Positions 17,374 to 26,954 are shown, numbered from the stretch's first letter. The stretch: DNA of 64,000 nt from Sulfurimonas sp. C5 (GCF_029872055.1 NZ_JARXNQ010000002.1:124001-188000), one strand, 5' to 3'. Notes: a model not told the origin generated them from the sequence alone. Numbers and translations are program-made.

Positions 17374-18348
17374 TTAATTATTTTCATAGAGGACAACTTT
17401 ATTACGTCCAGAGTTCTTGGCGTCATACATAGCTGAATCTGCAGCAGATATTAAAGCCTCCATGGAATCTGCATCTTTGGGATAAGAAGCAACCCCTAAA
17501 CTGGCTGTAATAAAGAGTCTTGTTGTTTCATCGACAGCAATAGGATCTTTTACAATACTTGCTAGTAGCCTTTGTGCCAGTATTTCCGCTTCAGTATTTT
17601 CTGTAAAAGGCAATACGATTAAGAACTCTTCACCACCGTAACGTGCGACATAATCTGTTTCACGCACTGTAATATTAAGGATTTTTGAAAATTCTTGAAG
17701 TACAAAATCTCCTGCACAATGACCGTGTCTATCGTTGATATTTTTAAAATGATCGACATCTAAAAGAATACATGATATTGGATGGTTATATCGTTTTGCT
17801 TCCAATAAATCTTTTTCTAAACGACTTTCAATTGTTTTTCTATTACATAGGCATGTTAGCGAGTCATGAGTTGCCAAGTAGTTCATCTCTTTTTCAAGAA
17901 GTTTACGATCTGTAATCTCTTCAATAATCCCCTCAATAACAGGTATCCCTTCTTGGTTTACATCGATATAACTGTGAACAGAAATATATCTTTGTGAACC
18001 GTCTGGATGTGTGAAGTCTATCTCCATATAGTTATGCTTTACTTTTTTTTCTTGAAGAGTTTTAAAAAATTCAAAACATGTAGTTATGGATTCATCAGAC
18101 CAGTTAATGTATTTAATCCAATAAGAATCAAATACTTGTTGTCTGGAAATACCAAAGATGTGTTCGACTGCACCGGAAAGATACAAAAGTTTATTGCTGT
18201 TGAGGTCATGACTGTAAAATACAAATTTTTCTTCCAGACGTTTAACAATACGTTGGAGAAATTCAGCGGGTAATGTATCATCGTTGTTTTCAGGGATGAA
18301 AGGAGTATTTGCAGTTTTTGAAATAATACGTGTAGCTGTGTTTTCCAC
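17374..18348 (-). CDS. Cytoplasmic PAS-GGDEF diguanylate cyclase
   Basis: A 324-residue protein with no membrane segment. A PAS fold at about residues 35-145 (FYSHDLNSNKLLYLSGAVEHIFGI, then a PAC-like HSYIDVNQEGIPVIEGIIEEITDRK end) precedes a GGDEF domain with ARYGGEEFLIVLP and an RETD inhibitory site. It should be an active, product-inhibited cyclic di-GMP synthase. It starts with GTG, supported by GGAGG eight bases upstream. No phosphodiesterase partner (EAL or HD-GYP) is nearby. Confidence 0.9.
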   Translation of the reverse strand: MENTATRIISKTANTPFIPENNDDTLPAEFLQRIVKRLEEKFVFYSHDLNSNKLLYLSGAVEHIFGISRQQVFDSYWIKYINWSDESITTCFEFFKTLQEKKVKHNYMEIDFTHPDGSQRYISVHSYIDVNQEGIPVIEGIIEEITDRKLLEKEMNYLATHDSLTCLCNRKTIESRLEKDLLEAKRYNHPISCILLDVDHFKNINDRHGHCAGDFVLQEFSKILNITVRETDYVARYGGEEFLIVLPFTENTEAEILAQRLLASIVKDPIAVDETTRLFITASLGVASYPKDADSMEALISAADSAMYDAKNSGRNKVVLYENN

Positions 18349-18580
18349 TCAAATGCCTCCTTCAAGATTTTTTGAAAAACCTCAGAAATAATTACTTTTT
18401 CTTAATTACTGTATAAGCAGCCCTAATGTTTTGTTAAAATTGGTTATAGTATACAATAAAATATGTAAAATAACAAAATTAAACTAAAAAATATTTACAA
18501 CAAATAGCCTGAGAGTCTTCTTTTACTTCATACTAAGTTTGATATGTTATATTGAACAAAACGGCTGAAAGGATAAATAA

Positions 18581-19342
18581 TTGAAAAGAATAGTATTTAA
18601 AGTAGGGAGTAGTGTTTTAACAAATAGAGATGAAGTAGCTAAAGAGAGGATGTTAAATCTTGTTTCACTAATCGCAGAAGCAAGAAAAAAATATGAAGTA
18701 ATCCTTGTAACATCAGGAGCGGTAGCTTCGGGGTATACGGCACTTAAAATTGATAGAAAGAAAGCAGTAAGCAAACGACTTTTGGCATCAGTAGGACAAC
18801 CGATTCTCATGCATAGTTATAAAAACAAGTTTGATATATACGGCGTAGATATTGCACAAATTCTTTTAACGGAGGAGGATTTTGACTCCCGAGTACATAC
18901 GAAAATTTTTCAAGATATTATAGATAGTGCATTGGCAAACGGCATTATACCGATTGTAAATGAAAATGATATTTCTACTATCCCAGATCAACTTTTTGGA
19001 GATAATGATCAACTCTCAGCACACGTAGCACATTATACAAATTCAGATACGCTTATAATTCTTAGTGATATTCAAGGTTACTATGAAGAAAATCCGAAAA
19101 AAAATCCAAATGCCAAACTTTTACAAGAGGTGAATGAAATTACAAATGAAGATCTTAATCAAGAACATTCCCCAAACAATGAATTCGCCTCTGGCGGCAT
19201 AGTAACAAAACTAAAAGCTGCAAAATACATGATGGATAACGGTAGAAGTATGTTCTTATGTAGTGGATTTGATCTTAAAGCTGCAAAAGATTTTTTATTT
19301 TCTGAGAAGTATGAAAGCGGAACTCTATTTAGAAAAAAATAG
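18581..19342 (+). CDS. proB: Glutamate 5-kinase, short form without PUA domain
   Basis: A 253-residue amino-acid kinase: KVGSSVLTN near the start, VTSGAVASGYTAL near residue 45, PIVNENDISTIPDQLFGDNDQLSA near 130 and SGGIVTKLKAAKYM near 205. It phosphorylates glutamate as the first step of proline synthesis. The E. coli enzyme carries a further C-terminal PUA domain of about 100 residues; this protein stops after the kinase fold, as in other Campylobacterota, so it is not a truncation. Start is TTG, with GAAAGG ahead of it. Obg, a frequent partner, is not adjacent. Confidence 0.93.
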   Translation: MKRIVFKVGSSVLTNRDEVAKERMLNLVSLIAEARKKYEVILVTSGAVASGYTALKIDRKKAVSKRLLASVGQPILMHSYKNKFDIYGVDIAQILLTEEDFDSRVHTKIFQDIIDSALANGIIPIVNENDISTIPDQLFGDNDQLSAHVAHYTNSDTLIILSDIQGYYEENPKKNPNAKLLQEVNEITNEDLNQEHSPNNEFASGGIVTKLKAAKYMMDNGRSMFLCSGFDLKAAKDFLFSEKYESGTLFRKK

Positions 19343-19362
19343 AGTTCTTTGCCATTATAGAG

Positions 19363-19887
19363 TTATTCTTGAGCAGCTTCAGCATTTACTGTTACAGGAG
19401 CAGCATTTAGCATTAAGATGCTTTTCTTAACATTACTGATGTGTACCCAAAAACCGATAAGACCAACTAAAGCAACAAGACCGAATAATGGGAAAATAAA
19501 ACTAGCAATAGAGCTTCCGTACCAAACCCATCCCCAAACGTTACTATACATTTTAATATCGTTAAAAGTTAGATTTCTTTCTGCAACAAAAGCTTGAAAC
19601 TGAGTATTGAGTTTTAAAAGTGTTACAGGAATAGCAACAAGTGACCAAATTGGAATAAGTTGTGTCCAGATCCAAACACCGCTAGTATTGTTCATAGGAT
19701 TTGATGTAGTCATTACTTTTGCAAAAGAGCTTTGTGATAGTAAGAACAGAATAATAAGAGCAAGATATACTAGAAAAAATAATATAACAACTCCGCCCAT
19801 CGCTGCTATAACACTATTATTACTGCCTGCTAATAATGGTGTTGCCAATAGTCCTAAACCAAGTAAAAGTTTCCCTAAAATCTTCAT
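19363..19887 (-). CDS. Multi-pass membrane protein of unknown function
   Basis: A 174-residue protein with an N-terminal hydrophobic stretch ending in TPLLAG, possibly a signal peptide, then about four membrane helices (VVILFFLVYLALIILFLL, WIWTQLIPIWSLVAIPVTLL, WVWYGSSIASFIFPLFGL and following). The WxxxQLIPIWSL pattern resembles small DUF4328-like proteins, but I am not certain. The start was moved to ATG 19887, which has AAGGGG upstream; the longer reading begins inside the promoter region. Stands alone, convergent with proB. Confidence 0.65.
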   Translation of the reverse strand: MKILGKLLLGLGLLATPLLAGSNNSVIAAMGGVVILFFLVYLALIILFLLSQSSFAKVMTTSNPMNNTSGVWIWTQLIPIWSLVAIPVTLLKLNTQFQAFVAERNLTFNDIKMYSNVWGWVWYGSSIASFIFPLFGLVALVGLIGFWVHISNVKKSILMLNAAPVTVNAEAAQE

Positions 19888-19985
19888 TTTACCCCTTTTT
19901 TTGTTAAAATTATAAGTATAATAAATCAATATAGCTTATAATATCATTAACATTATTGTTATTTTTAGTTAAATTTTGAAAGTGA

Positions 19986-20744
19986 GTGAGTTTGAATAGT
20001 TTCGATGATGAGATGCATAAATTAGTTTTAAGTGAAGATGGTAGTTATACGGCATATTCTAGAGAATATGATGAACATTATCACTCTACAAAAGACGGTG
20101 CACTTAAGGAAAGTTTACAAAAACATGTAATTCCAGCTTTCACCATCCACAAAAATAAAAGTGAACTGCATATTTTAGACATATGTTTTGGACTCGGTTT
20201 TAATACGTTGGCAACATTATGGTATCACCAACAAAATGGTTTAAACTGTAAGTTATATATCTATTCTCCAGAGCTTGACAGTGATCTTGTACATTCTTTA
20301 AAAGATTTTACGTATCCTGAAGAGTTTGAATGTTTTTCAAATGTAATTGAGGATCTCAGCGAGCAGGGCTGGTATGAAGATGAAGAATTTTCCATAGAAC
20401 TGTTTTTAGGGGATGCAAGAGAGTATATCAAAAGATTTGAAAACCAGTTTGATATTGTTTATCAAGATGCTTTTAGCCCCTCTGCTAATCCTATTCTTTG
20501 GACACAGGAGTATTTTGCAGACATTGCAAAAGCGATAAAAAAAGAGGGTGTACTGACTACTTATTCGATAGCGCTAAAAACAAGGCTGGCATTACATCTA
20601 AATGGTTTTCACGTTTATCTCAATAAAGGTGAAGATTTTAGAAGTGCAACTTTAGCTTCATTGTCTAATATAGAAGGTTATGAAGAAGTGGATGTGGAAC
20701 ATAAGCTTCAGTGTAATCCAGATGTGGAACCGTTAAGAGATTAA
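19986..20744 (+). CDS. MnmC-type tRNA methyltransferase (MnmD-like, methylase domain only)
   Basis: A 252-residue class I SAM-dependent methyltransferase with HILDICFGLGFNTLAT near residue 62 and the MnmC signature DAFSPSANPILWTQEYF near 158. In E. coli MnmC the same domain methylates nm5s2U34 in tRNA and is fused to an FAD oxidase; here only the methylase is present. That fits the MnmEG pathway, with mnmG at 25068 in the same window. GTG start at 19986, or possibly TTG two codons later. The next gene starts at once after the stop. Confidence 0.82.
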   Translation: MSLNSFDDEMHKLVLSEDGSYTAYSREYDEHYHSTKDGALKESLQKHVIPAFTIHKNKSELHILDICFGLGFNTLATLWYHQQNGLNCKLYIYSPELDSDLVHSLKDFTYPEEFECFSNVIEDLSEQGWYEDEEFSIELFLGDAREYIKRFENQFDIVYQDAFSPSANPILWTQEYFADIAKAIKKEGVLTTYSIALKTRLALHLNGFHVYLNKGEDFRSATLASLSNIEGYEEVDVEHKLQCNPDVEPLRD

Positions 20745-21647
20745 ATGAAACTTCTTCTTGCTTTTGTTTTAACCTTTTGGATTTCATTGATTCTACAAGC
20801 AGATGTGCAAGAAGTAGGGAAAGCAAATATTAATTCCATATTGATCTTTTCATCCCAAAAAGGATTAAATTCTGGAATTTACCATTTTAAAAATAGAGGA
20901 ATATCATTAGAGATATATCATCTTCCAATCAGATATGATTTTCCTTCAAAAAGTGCTTGGAATTATTATATAAAAGGTGATTTGAGTTTTAGCCGGGTAT
21001 CAGTGAGCCAACATACACTTCAGCCTTATGAATCAGTGATTGCTTACGGTACAAGTATTGATACCTATATAGGTGGTTTGGGAGGAGGTATAAGATACAT
21101 ATTTGGGCATGGATTCAGTGCTTCTATAGGTGGTGAAATACTTTATTCCCGATCGGCTGTGAAGTTGGGAGAAGCAAATGTTCAAAATACCGTAAAAAAT
21201 TTATTTGGTAATGATTTTAATACAAATCTTACATATGAATTTGAAGCAAGTCTCAATTACATGGATGTGTTTAACGAGTATAAAATATATGCCGACTTCG
21301 AATACAAACTTTATGAAACAAAAACAAATTTTTCATTAGGGGAATTAGACGGTTTTAGGAGTGAATCATCTGTGATGAGCTTTTCTACAGGTTTTGAAAC
21401 ACCCAGTATTTTTGATTTTGGTACAAACTATTTAACGTTTGAAGGACGGGTATATGAATATTTTTTGAATGGGACGGTTGTAAATACTACAGGAGTAGAC
21501 CGTTATACAACTATGAGTGGTACTATGTATCTTTATGTCCCGAATCAATATGATTATATAGAACGTTTTTTTGTTGAAGTGAGTTCTGCACAGTCAGAAT
21601 CGATAGAGGGGTATAATATAGGAGTTGGTTTTAGTATGAAGTTTTAA
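20745..21647 (+). CDS. Predicted outer-membrane beta-barrel protein
   Basis: A 300-residue exported protein: signal peptide KLLLAFVLTFWISLILQA, then alternating amphipathic strands rich in Gly and aromatic residues (IGGLGGGIRYIFGHGFSASIGGEILY), ending in GVGFSMKF with a terminal phenylalanine expected for a barrel substrate of the Bam machinery. ATG directly follows the stop of the methyltransferase gene. I do not recognise a family. Function could be a channel or structural barrel. It converges on recQ with a 4-bp overlap. Confidence 0.72.
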   Translation: MKLLLAFVLTFWISLILQADVQEVGKANINSILIFSSQKGLNSGIYHFKNRGISLEIYHLPIRYDFPSKSAWNYYIKGDLSFSRVSVSQHTLQPYESVIAYGTSIDTYIGGLGGGIRYIFGHGFSASIGGEILYSRSAVKLGEANVQNTVKNLFGNDFNTNLTYEFEASLNYMDVFNEYKIYADFEYKLYETKTNFSLGELDGFRSESSVMSFSTGFETPSIFDFGTNYLTFEGRVYEYFLNGTVVNTTGVDRYTTMSGTMYLYVPNQYDYIERFFVEVSSAQSESIEGYNIGVGFSMKF

Positions 21648-23416
21648 GAGTTGATAATGTTTAAAAACTCTTCACCGTATTGTTGATATTTTTTAATTCC
21701 TACACCGTTAACCTCTAACATCTCCTCTTTTGATGTCGGCATCTCGTTTGCAAGATGTTTTAATGTTTTGTCGCTGAAAATTATATATGCAGGTACTTCA
21801 AGCTCCTCTGCCAGCTCTTTACGTTTTTCACGAAGCCTTTCAAATAAAGAACGGTCATAATCGAACTCACCCTCTTGTTGTTTTGCTCTGTGCTTTTCTA
21901 AACTATTAAGACGTGAAGCTTTGATCGAAACACTTTGTTGCGATCGTAAAATATTTGCAGCTTCTTGAGTGAGTTTGAGTGCTTGAAACTCCCCTAAAGT
22001 GATGATTTGCAACTCTATGAGACGCTCTACAATGACAAACCACTCTTTTTTGCCAAGATGACTGCCAATTCCATAAACTGAAAGTTTATCTGCTTTATTG
22101 GCTAATAGTTTTTGATCTGTTGAACCCCGAAGTACATCGATAATGTAGTTTTTCCCAAATGTCTGATCAGTTTTATAAATACAGCTGAGTAGCATTTGTG
22201 CTTCTTTTGTAATATCTCTGCTCTCATCATCGCTTAAACAGTTTTCACATCTTTCACCACACTCTTCGATCGCATCATTAAAGTAAGAAGCCAACTGCTG
22301 ATGAAAACAAAGCTCGCTTGTCGCATATTTATAGATAGTATTGATCTTTTCTGCCAAGTGTTCTTTGTAAATTGGATCGGCAATCTCATCAAGATAGCGT
22401 TTATGCTGCATAATATCGCCCGCATTAAAAAGTAGTAATACTTCTGAATTTTCTCCGTCACGTCCCGCACGCCCTATCTCTTGGTAATAGTTTTCTAGAG
22501 ATTTCGGCAGGCTCATATGCACTACAAAACGGATGTCAGCCTTATCAATACCCATACCAAAAGCAATTGTAGCGACCATAATGTTTACGCGATCATTTAC
22601 AAAAAGTTTGAAATTGTGTTCACGAATATGCTGAGGTAGCCCTGCATGATAGGGAAGTGTTTTATATCCTGCCTGATTCAAATAAGAGCTGAGATCTTCC
22701 GCTTTTTTTCTTGAACTTACATAGATGATTCCGGCTTCTTCTTTATGATTTAATAGAAAATTTTTGAGTTGTGCCTGACCGTTTGATATTCGTCTCTCTA
22801 CAGAGATAAAAAGATTTTTACGAAATATTTTTCCTTTAAGAAGCAGAGGATTTTGTAGTTGCAATTCTCTTAGAATATCTTCTGTTACATGATGCGTTGA
22901 AGTAGCTGTAAATGCTGCAATTACTTTATCTGGAAAGTTATATTTTAATTGCCCTAAAGAACGGTAATCATCGCGAAATTCATGTCCCCATTGAGAGATA
23001 CAGTGTGCTTCATCGATTACAAAAAAATTGATCTCAATGTTACGAAGTATCTCTAGTGTATGAGGATTATTCAGTCTCTCAGGTGAGAGATATAAAAACT
23101 TGAGTTTGTTGGCGTATAAAGCTCTTATTGTCTCCTCAATCTCATCAAAGTTCTGAGCTGATGAAAGCATTGCAGCAGAGATCCCTTGTGCTTGCAGAGA
23201 AGCTACTTGATCCTGCATAAGGGCAATAAGCGGAGAAATAACAATTGTAACTCCTGACATCATCATTGTAGGGAGTTGATAGACTAAACTTTTTCCACCA
23301 CCGGTCGGTAGAATCATTAAAAGGTCACGACCTTCCAAGATCGCATCAACACCTTCTTCTTGAAGTTCTCTAAAGCTGTTATGCCCAAAGAACTCTTTTA
23401 AAACTTTTTGTTTCAT
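21644..23416 (-). CDS. recQ: ATP-dependent DNA helicase RecQ
   Basis: A 590-residue RecQ helicase: Walker A LPTGGGKSLVYQLP near residue 37, DEAHCISQWGHEFRDDY near 130, motif VI EIGRAGRDG near 315, the RecQ zinc-binding cysteines (CFHQQ...CGERCENC) near 365-390, a winged helix, and a C-terminal HRDC domain (FSDKTLKHLANEMPTSKEEM) with helix-hairpin-helix NGVGIKKYQQYG. Unwinds DNA 3' to 5' in recombination and fork rescue. Its start overlaps the ribE stop by one base (TAATG). Confidence 0.96.
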   Translation of the reverse strand: MKQKVLKEFFGHNSFRELQEEGVDAILEGRDLLMILPTGGGKSLVYQLPTMMMSGVTIVISPLIALMQDQVASLQAQGISAAMLSSAQNFDEIEETIRALYANKLKFLYLSPERLNNPHTLEILRNIEINFFVIDEAHCISQWGHEFRDDYRSLGQLKYNFPDKVIAAFTATSTHHVTEDILRELQLQNPLLLKGKIFRKNLFISVERRISNGQAQLKNFLLNHKEEAGIIYVSSRKKAEDLSSYLNQAGYKTLPYHAGLPQHIREHNFKLFVNDRVNIMVATIAFGMGIDKADIRFVVHMSLPKSLENYYQEIGRAGRDGENSEVLLLFNAGDIMQHKRYLDEIADPIYKEHLAEKINTIYKYATSELCFHQQLASYFNDAIEECGERCENCLSDDESRDITKEAQMLLSCIYKTDQTFGKNYIIDVLRGSTDQKLLANKADKLSVYGIGSHLGKKEWFVIVERLIELQIITLGEFQALKLTQEAANILRSQQSVSIKASRLNSLEKHRAKQQEGEFDYDRSLFERLREKRKELAEELEVPAYIIFSDKTLKHLANEMPTSKEEMLEVNGVGIKKYQQYGEEFLNIINS

Positions 23417-24033
23417 TAATATAGAGATGTAATCGAATCAACTTGGTCCCAAGTAAGGGAATCTTGAGATGTTTGATGTTTGAGAATATGTGCGATGTAG
23501 CGTGCAAACATATCTGTTTCTATATTTACACGTGAGCCTTTTTTGTAGTTTTTAAAGAGTGTTTCTTTCATTGTGTGGGGAATGATCGTAAGGCGGAAGC
23601 TGTCATTGAAAACTTCATTGATTGTCAGGCTTACACCGTCAATTGTGATTGAGCCTTTTGGTACGATATAAGGGATAAATTTTTTGTCCAGTTTTACAAA
23701 AACATCGAATGAGTTGCCGTTGTCTTTGATATCTGTTATTTCACCGATTGTATCGACATGCCCTTGAACAATGTGCCCTTCAAAACGATCACCCATCGCC
23801 ATTGCAGGTTCGATATGTACTTCGTTTTTGTAGTTCTCGATTGCTAGAAGTTTTTGGCTCTCTGGTGAGAGTTCGACACAAAAGCCGTCATGAGAAGTTT
23901 CAATTACGGTTAAACATGCACCGTTGATCGCAATACTGTCGCCAAGTTTTGCTTTATGCGATGAGCGGATGCAGAGTTTACTTCCTACAAAACTTTTAAC
24001 AGTTGCAACTTCTCTGATTAGGCCTGTGAACAT
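23416..24033 (-). CDS. ribE: Riboflavin synthase alpha subunit
   Basis: A 205-residue protein built of two lumazine-binding repeats: MFTGLIREVATV with KLGDSIAINGACLTV in the first, and EGHIVQGHVDTIGEI with KGSITIDGVSLTI in the second. It converts two molecules of 6,7-dimethyl-8-ribityllumazine into riboflavin. Overlaps both neighbours by a single base, so translation is coupled from the Sel1-repeat gene through recQ. Complete and typical in length. Confidence 0.95.
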   Translation of the reverse strand: MFTGLIREVATVKSFVGSKLCIRSSHKAKLGDSIAINGACLTVIETSHDGFCVELSPESQKLLAIENYKNEVHIEPAMAMGDRFEGHIVQGHVDTIGEITDIKDNGNSFDVFVKLDKKFIPYIVPKGSITIDGVSLTINEVFNDSFRLTIIPHTMKETLFKNYKKGSRVNIETDMFARYIAHILKHQTSQDSLTWDQVDSITSLY

Positions 24034-24719
24034 TAGAACACTATCTTTCCGTCTTCTTGTAGACCACGGATGATCTCTTTTGCACGTTCATGCCCTTTGT
24101 ATGCAGCTTTTCTACAAAGGTCAAGCGCTTTGTCGTTGTCTTGTTCACAACCGATCCCTTGATCGTACAGCAGACCTAGATTGTACAGACCTTGTGCCAG
24201 ACCGCCTTCAGCCGCGCGTGAGAAACAGATGAAACATCTTGCATCGTCTTGATTTACACCCAGACCATCTTTATATAGAGTCCCCAGGTTGTTAAATGCT
24301 TCAAGATTACCGCGTTTTGCAGCTTCTTCATACCAAAATGCAGCCTCTGAATAGTTTTGTACACATCCAAGACCGCGCTCAAGCATAAGTGCTACTTCGT
24401 ATTGTGCTTGAGGTACTTCACGGATTGCAGCCTCCATAAAAAGCTCATGTGCTTTGAACTGATCGTGTTCTACACCGCCTAAACCGTTTGCATATAAAAT
24501 AGCAAGGTTGAAAAGTCCGTATGGCTGTTTCGCTTCTGCAGCTTTTGTGTAGAACTCAAATGTTTTTTCATTATTTTGTTCACACCCTTGCCCCATTTGG
24601 TACATATATCCTAAAGATGCCTGTGCATCAGGATTACCTTGTTCGGCAAGTTCAGTATAAAGTTTAAAAGCCGTTTCATAATCACCGGCAGTATAAGCAT
24701 TATGTGCGTTTTGTATCAT
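24033..24719 (-). CDS. Sel1-repeat (TPR-like) protein
   Basis: A 228-residue protein made almost wholly of Sel1-like repeats of about 36 residues (GNPDAQASLGYMYQMGQGCEQN, QAQYEVALMLERGLGCVQN, LEAFNNLGTLYKDGLGVNQD). Several repeats carry a cysteine at the GxGC position, as in Helicobacter cysteine-rich Hcp proteins, but there is no signal peptide, so it is cytoplasmic as read. Such solenoids mediate protein-protein contacts. It overlaps the small gene upstream by 4 bp and ribE by 1 bp. Partner unknown. Confidence 0.82.
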   Translation of the reverse strand: MIQNAHNAYTAGDYETAFKLYTELAEQGNPDAQASLGYMYQMGQGCEQNNEKTFEFYTKAAEAKQPYGLFNLAILYANGLGGVEHDQFKAHELFMEAAIREVPQAQYEVALMLERGLGCVQNYSEAAFWYEEAAKRGNLEAFNNLGTLYKDGLGVNQDDARCFICFSRAAEGGLAQGLYNLGLLYDQGIGCEQDNDKALDLCRKAAYKGHERAKEIIRGLQEDGKIVF

Positions 24720-24922
24720 TGCTTTTCGTTCTCTGTTCTAATGTTTTGTCTAAAGGTTGTTTGATTCCCTTTAGCTTTTGCTTTTGCTTCTCTAATTTTG
24801 TCTAACAGGTTCTCTTTTGTTTCGAGTCTGTTTTCTCTTAATTCAAAATCAGTCATACCATCGATTTCAGCATCATACTCTAAAATTTCCGGTTTATAAT
24901 CTTTAAATAAATCGTCACTCAT
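24716..24922 (-). CDS. Small charged hypothetical protein, 68 aa
   Basis: A soluble, highly charged peptide with an acidic first half (DYKPEILEYDAEIDGMTDFE) and a basic, helical second half (KENLLDKIREAKAKAKGN). It overlaps the Sel1-repeat gene by 4 bp (ATGA), which supports real translation as first gene of the 68-aa/Sel1/ribE/recQ operon. No motif recognised. Confidence 0.65.
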   Translation of the reverse strand: MSDDLFKDYKPEILEYDAEIDGMTDFELRENRLETKENLLDKIREAKAKAKGNQTTFRQNIRTENEKQ

Positions 24923-25018
24923 CTTAAAAAGCCTAATTAGTTTAGTTTTTATTATGCAAATGATACTTAAAAATGATAAAATTCCATTTAAAATTAATGT
25001 TTAAGTATGATTTAGAAT

Positions 25019-25043
25019 AAATACCTGAGCTTTGGTATTTTTT
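25019..25043 (+). terminator. Terminator-like hairpin in the mnmG leader
   Basis: AAATACC (25019-25025) and GGTATTT (25034-25040) pair around an 8-nt loop and are followed directly by further Ts. It lies 25 bases before the mnmG start, with no rightward gene upstream of it. It could be an attenuator or simply a leader hairpin. Confidence 0.4.
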
Positions 25044-25067
25044 CTAAATTGTACAATGAGGGTGCTT

Positions 25068-26954
25068 ATGGAATATGATGTAATCGTTGTCGGTGGTGGT
25101 CATGCGGGTATAGAAGCTGCATTTTCTGCTGCTCGTATGGGTAATAAAACTTTAATGGTTTCAATGCTCGCTGAAAACGTGGGTGCTACTTCTTGTAATC
25201 CTGCCGTAGGCGGACTTGCAAAAGGACACTTAGTTCGCGAGATCGATGCACTTGGCGGTGAGATGGGTCTTATTACTGACGAAGCCGGTATCCAGTTTAG
25301 AATTCTAAACCAGACAAAAGGACCTGCAGTTCGTGGAAGCCGTGCTCAGATTGATATGGACAAATACCGTGTTATTGCAAGAAACAAAGTACTTCACGAA
25401 CCGAATTTGGATCTTGTGCAAGAGACGGTTGAGTCTTTAATTATTGAAGACAATGAAGTTAAAGGTGTAATTACACAACTTCTAAATGAATACCGTGCAA
25501 AAAAAGTGATCATCACTTCGGGAACTTTCTTAAACGGTGTAATCCACATCGGTGAGACAAAACAAGTAGGCGGGCGTTTTGGAGAAAATGCTTCTGTAGG
25601 GCTAAGTGCATCATTAAAAGAAGCTGGTCTGATTATGGATAGACTAAAAACGGGAACGTGTGCGAGAATCGATAGTTCTACGATCGACTTTTCTGTAATG
25701 GAGGAGCAAGACGGTGACGAGCTTCCAAATCCATTCTCTTTTAGAACTGATCGCGCGGAGTTCAGACGTACGAAAAAACAGCTTCCATGTTTCATTGCAT
25801 ATACAAATGAAGAGACACATAACATTATTGAGTCAAACTTTTACCGTGCACCGCTTTTTACAGGTCAAATTGAGGGTGTGGGACCTAGATATTGTCCATC
25901 GATTGAAGATAAGATCAATAGATTCCGTGATAAAGACAGACACCATCTTTTCATAGAACCTCAAACTGCAGACAATACGGAAGTATACGTAAACGGTATG
26001 AGTACGTCACTTCCACCTGATGTTCAGCGTGACATGATCCACTCTGTTAAAGGGATGGAAAATGCGAAAATCGTTCGTTATGGTTATGCGATCGAGTATG
26101 ACTTTGTTGATCCAAGAGAGTTAAAACACTCGTTGGAGACTAAAAAGATCAAAGGGCTTTATTTAGCTGGTCAGATTAACGGAACAACTGGTTATGAAGA
26201 AGCTGCAGCTCAAGGGATTATGGCGGGTATAAATGCGGCACTTTCAATTCAAGGGAAAGAGCCTTTAGTACTTCGCCGTGACGAAGCGTACATCGGTGTA
26301 CTTATTGACGACCTAGTGACAAAAGGGACAAAAGAACCATATAGAATGTTCACGTCTCGTGCAGAGTACAGACTACTTCTTCGTGAAGAGAGTGCAGATA
26401 CGAGACTTAGCCACTACGGACATGAAATAGGTCTTTTAGATGATGAAACATATGCAAAAGTACAACAAAAAGACAAAGATATCCAAGAGGGCTACAAACT
26501 TTTAGAAGAAACACGTTTTACTCCTAACAAAGAAGTGAATGCACTGCTTGCATCAATGGATGAAGAGCCAATTAAAGATGTATCAACAGCTCAGCAGTTA
26601 GTTGCACGTAAAAGCTTTGACATTGAAAAGATGGTTAAACTTGTTCCTGAACTTGCAACGTATGATGAGTATATCAAAGAGGAGATTCTTGTAGAGGGGA
26701 AATATGCCCGTTACATTGAAAAACAAAGTGAAGAGATCGAGAAGATGAAAAAATATCTTCAAGTGAAAATTCCTGAAGATTTTGACTTTACAAAAGTGAG
26801 CGGTCTGAGCAAAGAGATCCAAGAAAAACTTGGCAAGTTCAACCCGCCGACACTTCAAACAGCAATGAACATTAGTGGTATCACTCCTGCTGCCATTGAA
26901 ATTTTACATATCTATATTAAAATGGAAAGTAAAAAGCAGTCTAAAAACTCTTAA
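25068..26954 (+). CDS. mnmG: tRNA uridine-5-carboxymethylaminomethyl modification enzyme MnmG (GidA)
   Basis: A 628-residue FAD-dependent enzyme with the dinucleotide motif [40 protein letters not shown] near residue 45, and [23 protein letters not shown] near 370. With MnmE it modifies U34 of tRNAs. The start was set to ATG 25068, which has GAGGG upstream; the longer open frame would add 12 residues out of the leader. Divergent from the recQ operon; convergent with thpR, overlapping its end by 14 bp. Confidence 0.97.
   Translation: MEYDVIVVGGGHAGIEAAFSAARMGNKTLMVSMLAENVGATSCNPAVGGLAKGHLVREIDALGGEMGLITDEAGIQFRILNQTKGPAVRGSRAQIDMDKYRVIARNKVLHEPNLDLVQETVESLIIEDNEVKGVITQLLNEYRAKKVIITSGTFLNGVIHIGETKQVGGRFGENASVGLSASLKEAGLIMDRLKTGTCARIDSSTIDFSVMEEQDGDELPNPFSFRTDRAEFRRTKKQLPCFIAYTNEETHNIIESNFYRAPLFTGQIEGVGPRYCPSIEDKINRFRDKDRHHLFIEPQTADNTEVYVNGMSTSLPPDVQRDMIHSVKGMENAKIVRYGYAIEYDFVDPRELKHSLETKKIKGLYLAGQINGTTGYEEAAAQGIMAGINAALSIQGKEPLVLRRDEAYIGVLIDDLVTKGTKEPYRMFTSRAEYRLLLREESADTRLSHYGHEIGLLDDETYAKVQQKDKDIQEGYKLLEETRFTPNKEVNALLASMDEEPIKDVSTAQQLVARKSFDIEKMVKLVPELATYDEYIKEEILVEGKYARYIEKQSEEIEKMKKYLQVKIPEDFDFTKVSGLSKEIQEKLGKFNPPTLQTAMNISGITPAAIEILHIYIKMESKKQSKNS

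Noticed and set aside
18349-18580. tRNA or small RNA gene in one of the longest gaps of the window
   Set aside because: No cloverleaf, no strong stem and very AT-rich; it appears to hold only the divergent promoters of the PAS-GGDEF gene and proB.
18581-19342. proB as a truncated pseudogene because the PUA domain is missing
   Set aside because: The kinase fold is complete, and the short form without PUA is normal in Campylobacterota.
24033-24719. Secreted Hcp-like beta-lactamase-related protein
   Set aside because: Sel1 repeats with GxGC cysteines fit, but there is no signal peptide and the start is fixed by overlap with the upstream gene, so an exported disulfide-rich protein is unlikely.
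25394-25825. Leftward open frame of 143 codons inside mnmG
   Set aside because: Antisense shadow of a conserved FAD enzyme gene, no independent evidence.
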